Positions 59,997 through 64,000 of a DNA stretch of 64,000 bases are shown here, piece after piece. The notes under the pieces are model-generated. The model saw only the letters and a list, made by a program, of their open reading frames with translations. It searched no databases and was not told the origin of the DNA. Source of the DNA: Numida meleagris (Eukaryota > Chordata > Aves > Galliformes > Numididae); NCBI RefSeq assembly GCF_002078875.1, contig NC_034420.1:2298519-2362518 (forward strand), given 5' to 3'. The first letter of the stretch is position 1. Each line of letters opens with the position of its first letter. A program made the translations under genes and the position numbers.

Positions 59997-61256
59997 CAGC
60001 AGCCCCATTTGTTGATACGTGGGCTATCTGCGCAGTGAGAAGTTTTACAGAAGTTTTAACTTTTATCCAAGAGTGGGTGGAAAAAACATGTACGTTATAT
60101 ACGTTTAATCTTGTTTTCAGCTTTCTTTTAAGTGTAAGAATTTGCCTATCATTTTTTGTCCAGCAATTCCCCACGTTCTGCTGAACGACTTATCATTTAG
60201 AACTCTGTCTTCCTTGTTAAGAAGGAACAAAAGGCTGGCCTGAGTATTGAGAAGTCTCTGAGAGGTGATTTCAGCAGCCTGCTTAGCTCTAGGAGCGGTG
60301 GTGGTGGTAGCAGTGATGTCCCCAGTGCACTCTGAATGCACTGAAGACTCCACAGAATTATTGCTCATTTTACTTATTCTCTACACTCTTTTTAGGTGAG
60401 AAGAGTGTTGCCATTGATTTGAGGCTAGAAATGTCTTGCTGTCTCTCGGAGTTTGCTTGTGCTGCACCTGTTTAGTATATCTGTACCAGGTCAGCTTTGC
60501 ATGGTGGTTGGTGGTGGGTTCTGTTGGTGTGCAGCACCAACTGGTAATTGAGTAGTGCAGGCAATTGCCCTATGGGACCATAAGACACGCTTGGTATATT
60601 GAACTATCAGAGCTTATCTGTGTGTATGTGGGAGAAAGGGCCACTGGAAAGATGTAGAGGAATGTCCTGAAAACCACTGTTCAGAAACAAACCCACTTCT
60701 GAAAATATGTAGGTATTGAGAGAGGCCAGTATCTACAGTAAATGTGGTTGGCAGCTCTGTGGGTGGATGTGTGAGTGCTCAAAGCTCATGGCATTCTGCT
60801 GGGGGGGGTCTGCAGAGCATGGCCTGGAGCTCCTGGTGGAAACATGTGGCTGGGGAAAGGTGACTCGTGTGGTGGTGATGGAGGTGCACTCGGTCTCACA
60901 AGGCTTGGGTTCACTCTCAGGCTTTGCAATTAATGTGTTGTGTGAGAAGTCATTTTCTTTCTTTTATCTTCAGTGTTTGCCTGGGGCAGGAAGTATTTCA
61001 GTAAGCGCTTGTGTGGTACTTCGTACAATGATGCTTTGATCTCGATTAAACAATCTAGACAAAAGAAATAATAATAGCCTGCAATGAGGCAGTTCGCTGC
61101 AGTGTTGCTACAGTGATGGAGACAGTACTAAACAGCACTTGTGTTGCAGAACAAGCATACTGGCATCTTTTTTTGGTCTTTGAGCCCACATCCACAGTGC
61201 TATGAGATGGAAAGCCTATTTGCATCTAATGGTACTGCATTTCAGGAGCTAAAATT
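59997..61256. other. Unique sequence, no recognised gene
   Basis: No gene recognised. GCTGGGGGGGGTCTG near 60800 has a G8 run. The plus frame 60716-61039 (107 codons) has no domain. Confidence 0.55.
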
Positions 61257-61485
61257 CAGAGATGGAAAAGAGACCTATTAGGTCATTCATTTCGTTGGCT
61301 CTTGACAGAATGTCTCCCGGTGCCATGTTCTCACCGAAGCCTGTTCTTACCTAGTTTTACATAATCCAAGTCATGGCGCTTCTGCTACCTTCCACATGGT
61401 AAAAGTATTTCAGTGTTTAATAGACCTCCTGGGTAGGAAATTCAGACTCAGTTGAGTCCAGTAACTGCTGCTTGTAATTCCTTGA
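61257..61485 (-). mobile_element. Old CR1-type LINE 3' end
   Basis: Read on plus, AGAGATGGAAAAGAGACCTA and TTAGGTCATTCAT are followed by CCTAGTTTTACATAATCCAA, GTCATGGCGCTTCTGCTACC, TTTAATAGACCTCC and GTAGGAAATTCAGAC. This is the reverse complement of the 3' region of old sauropsid CR1 copies, whose tail reads 'gatgacctaataggtcttttccatctct'. It is strongly diverged, with no octamer tail left. Confidence 0.58.
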
Positions 61486-62317
61486 ACCATCTCAAACAAT
61501 TCCACCTCTGTCTTTGGCGGACAGACAACTGCCATCCCTCCAGTTTGCTTAACTGAGCTCTTCAGTCACTATTTTAGCCCAGCTCTTCTGTATTTAAGCA
61601 CTCCTTGTGAGTCTGCCCCTCTAGGCCCACAGATTTCCCCTTTGCTGTCAGAGGTTATCACTCAGACAAAGGCAGTGAGACTGCTCTGCACTGTCACTTG
61701 GTACTTGCCTCACTGCATAAAGGGTCCCTAAAACAAGTGCTTTGTGCCATTACCCTAGAGGCAATTTTTAAACAGATTTTTTTTCACAAAATACAGTAAG
61801 AACCATTTCATCAGAATTGCAGTGCCTAAATGCCCACTTTCTGGATTGATGTACTTATCACTAGGTCTTCTCCTCTTTCTCTTTTTCCTCACATGCATAT
61901 TCCCATTTTTCATTGCTGTAGAGAGAGCAGCAGTAGCCTAACAGCTGGGTCTTGACAGCTCAGAAGCCAACAAGTAGCAAAACATTCAGTTCACTCTTTT
62001 CCCTTTCCTGTATGGAAGCAGCCACATGCAACTTGCAGCCTGACTTGTGCCACTCGAAGCTGTTAGCAGGTGCCAGGATGGCCATGATGGGACACTGGGA
62101 ATAATAAATAACTCACCTGTATTCATCTCTGTTTTGTCAAAAGTTCATCTTCATCTCAGGACGTGTGTGAAATGCTAGTCCCAGGCACTTTCACTCACAA
62201 ACTCTGCTCCAGTTTCTCAGTGGATTCCTGCAGTCACTTCTTGATAATGCTCATGGAAGCGCAGTGCAGAAAATGCTTCAGAAATCCTGCCCTGGGGGCA
62301 TGGCTTTCTCTCCTTAG

Positions 62318-62417
62318 GAAAAGCATGCACGTGCTGAGCGTACACTGCACGCAGCAGGGCATCACCACAGCACATCTGCCCATTGCTCATCCAGGACAGG
62401 CTGAGTGCTTTGTGGAG
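62318..62417 (+). other. Candidate internal exon
   Basis: A good acceptor (GCATGGCTTTCTCTCCTTAG, ending 62317) and a consensus donor (GTGGAG|GTGAGT) bound 100 bases. One frame is open throughout (one base, 33 codons), reading KSMHVLSVHCTQQGITTAHL and ending ECFVE. Joined to the candidate at 63739, it gives only an 11-residue tail in that frame and does not fit the longer 38-codon frame there. If both are real, the transcript may be non-coding or an exon may be missing. Confidence 0.2.
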
Positions 62418-62588
62418 GTGAGTCCTCTGTGGAAGAGGCAGCAAAATGCTATTTCGTAAGTAATGTGAGAGCTTCCTGGGCAGGACAGCTTCTATAATGC
62501 TATTACAATAATGTTAACTTTGTAATTTGAGGGGTAATATGGTGGGTGAGGTGTAATGAGGCAGAAAGCAGGGCATGATTCTGAAATG

Positions 62589-62656
62589 CAGTTCTGGACC
62601 AGAGGCTCCAGAACTGAACCAGAGGTTCAGACACCTATTAGAGGTTCAGTTCTTGG
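62589..62656. repeat. Overlapping inverted repeats (alternative hairpins)
   Basis: CAGTTCTGG (62589-62597) pairs perfectly with CCAGAACTG (62608-62616). The overlapping CCAGAACTGAACC (62608-62620) also pairs with GGTTCAGTTCTTGG (62643-62656), with one bulged base. The two stems are mutually exclusive. It may be a decayed set of short inverted duplications. Confidence 0.65.
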
Positions 62657-63738
62657 CCTTTCTGAAGGTTCTTTGCAAGCACCTGAACTTTGTTTCCCAG
62701 CTCCTTTCCTTATCTGGCTGGATGTGATGGAAGTGCCAGCACAGCTACGTCCTCGCCGCACATTGCACTGAGCTGATTCAGCACACAGCATGCTAGGGGC
62801 TGGAAGCTCCCCATGGCATTTGGTTGGTGCTGTACAAAGCATTGCCCTGGCACCTCCCACCACAAAAGCCTTGTGTGGAATAATATTGGCTGGAAAACAT
62901 GTTGGCCTTTGGCATGGTCACTTACACCTCAATTATGTGAATCCCTCTTCCCATCAGAGCCAAAAAGCAGAGCAGCAGGGCCTGTTCAGACAAATTGAAC
63001 CACCAGGGCTAGGTGGTATTTCTCTTGAATATTTTGAGTCAGTTCCTCATGAATAATAGCTGTAGCTAACTTTAAAAATAAGTCAATGAAACGTTTCTGC
63101 CGTCATATGATTTAGAAAAGAAGTACTCTTAACTGTAAATTCCCCAGCAGAATCTCAAGAGCCCACCTCCCTGCTTGGGGGTTTCACAAAGACCTTTGCA
63201 GCAGTTAAACCCCAGTGAAAGCCTTGTAGGCCTGAATTCCGGTGTGCAGCCGAGTGGGAGGAAGCAGCATCTTTGATTTTGGCAGGACGTGGACATTGCC
63301 CACTTGAGGTCTCAAGTTAGCATCTTGCCTTCTGACCCTTAAACAATCACGTGCTTGCCTGCAAGCCAAGCTCAGGACTTAAAACCCTGAGAGTGCAGCA
63401 CAGGCCAGAGCTGCTGGGAGCTCAGAACCCACACAGCTCGAGGGATTGAGGGGAGGGCGCGCAGGCCGGCTCGGCGTGCCGTGAAGGTGGGCAGTCGGGT
63501 GGCCGAACCCTGCACCCAGCACACGTGAGTGCATGGAAAATGACGACTTGGTGATTTTAGTTCAAAACTATGTGGACTTGGAAGCAGTGTGATTTTCTTT
63601 CATGCATCTTTTATCTGAGAGTTGGCACGTATGCTGTGCATAGAAATGAAGAAGATGACTTGGGGCTCTCTTCTGTCGTCACTTACATGGTGTGTAACTC
63701 AATATTTTGTTTATTTATGAGAAAATTCTTTTCTGCAG

Positions 63739-63990
63739 CTCCACAAAGATTGTGCGAGAGCGAAGGAAGCATGAGGAAAAAGAGGGCCAGCCCTCCCCAC
63801 CCCAAAGTGAGAGCACTGAGAAAATAGAAGCTGGCGCACAGGCTGCGGCTGACTGAAAGCATCTTTCATTTGCGCATTAAAGCCAACGAATCCCTGGCTT
63901 CATCTCTCCCAGCTCACCCTCAGCATCAGCCTGCTCGCCAGAAAAGTGTGGGCCATGGGAAAATAAACCATGTGTGTAGGAATAACTCAT
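63739..63990 (+). other. Candidate 3'-terminal exon, unknown gene
   Basis: AATTCTTTTCTGCAG ends at 63738. One frame (one base, then 38 codons) reads to a TGA at 63854-63856. The peptide is charged, beginning STKIVRERRKHEEKEGQPSP and ending AGAQAAAD. Another frame is open to 63828 with a basic peptide. An AATAAA at 63962 and a GT-rich stretch follow, as expected of a cleavage site. This is a coherent last-exon layout: acceptor, short coding end, ~130-base 3' UTR and poly(A) signal. I do not recognise the peptide. Part of its charge comes from A/G-rich sequence, so a non-coding last exon is also possible. Confidence 0.27.
63962..63967 (+). terminator. Poly(A) signal AATAAA
   Basis: A canonical hexamer is followed 5-10 bases later by TGTGTGTAGG, a plausible GT-rich downstream element. 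It lies 106 bases after the stop of the 63739 candidate exon frame. Hexamers are common by chance, so its use is unproven. Confidence 0.4.
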
Positions 63991-64000
63991 TTCTATTAAA

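Larger units (their letters stand above)
61486..63738. other. Unique sequence containing one candidate exon
   Basis: No gene recognised apart from the candidate at 62318-62417 and a hairpin-forming block at 62589-62656. A CpG cluster at about 63440-63525 (GGGCGCGCAGG, GGCTCGGCGTGCCG, AGTCGGGTGGCCG) lies just before the candidate last exon. Confidence 0.45.

Noticed and set aside
1..64000. CRISPR arrays, operons, endogenous retroviral LTR pairs, known microRNA or tRNA genes
   Set aside because: No regularly spaced repeats, no paired LTR-like ends, and no familiar seed or tRNA motifs were found on reading either strand.

Overview
The window looks like nuclear DNA from a bird, most likely a galliform close to chicken. 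The main evidence is interspersed repeats recognised by eye: four CR1 LINE 3' ends with the typical terminal ATTCTRTG-type octamers (14.6, 26.4, 44.2 and 58.0 kb), a CR1 reverse-transcriptase remnant (25.4-25.7 kb), and fragments resembling the chicken mariner Galluhop (Mariner1_GG) at 3.6, 4.3 and 25.7 kb. Older amniote-type remnants (MIR-like, L2-like, an old CR1 on the minus strand) fit the same reading. Low repeat density, generally few CpGs and no long open frames indicate a gene-poor or intronic segment. There is no sign of bacterial, phage or organelle DNA.

No protein-coding gene could be identified with confidence. The longest open frame (34140-34835, plus strand, 231 codons) matches no family I recognise. 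The list of open frames is what is expected of non-coding vertebrate DNA, plus a few segments bounded by good splice-site motifs. The best of these are 41221-41467 with 42418-42581 (phase-compatible, plus strand), 62318-62417, and a possible last exon at 63739-63990 ending in a stop and an AATAAA. They are reported as low-confidence candidate exons of an unnamed gene or lncRNA.

Layout: 0-24 kb is mostly unique sequence with two mariner ends (3.5-4.5 kb), a CpG-rich patch (7.8-8.2 kb) and one CR1 tail. The 24.5-26.4 kb block is the most structured: a three-copy ~105-bp tandem repeat, a decayed minus-strand open frame with a repeated MEV(D/H) motif, then an old CR1, a mariner fragment and a young CR1 stacked head to tail. 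The 26-64 kb part is again mostly unique, with CR1 tails at 44.0 and 57.8 kb, MIR-like and old CR1 remnants at 59.7-61.5 kb, and the candidate exons.

Repeat names come from memory of consensus sequences and were not checked against a database. Splice sites were judged by eye.
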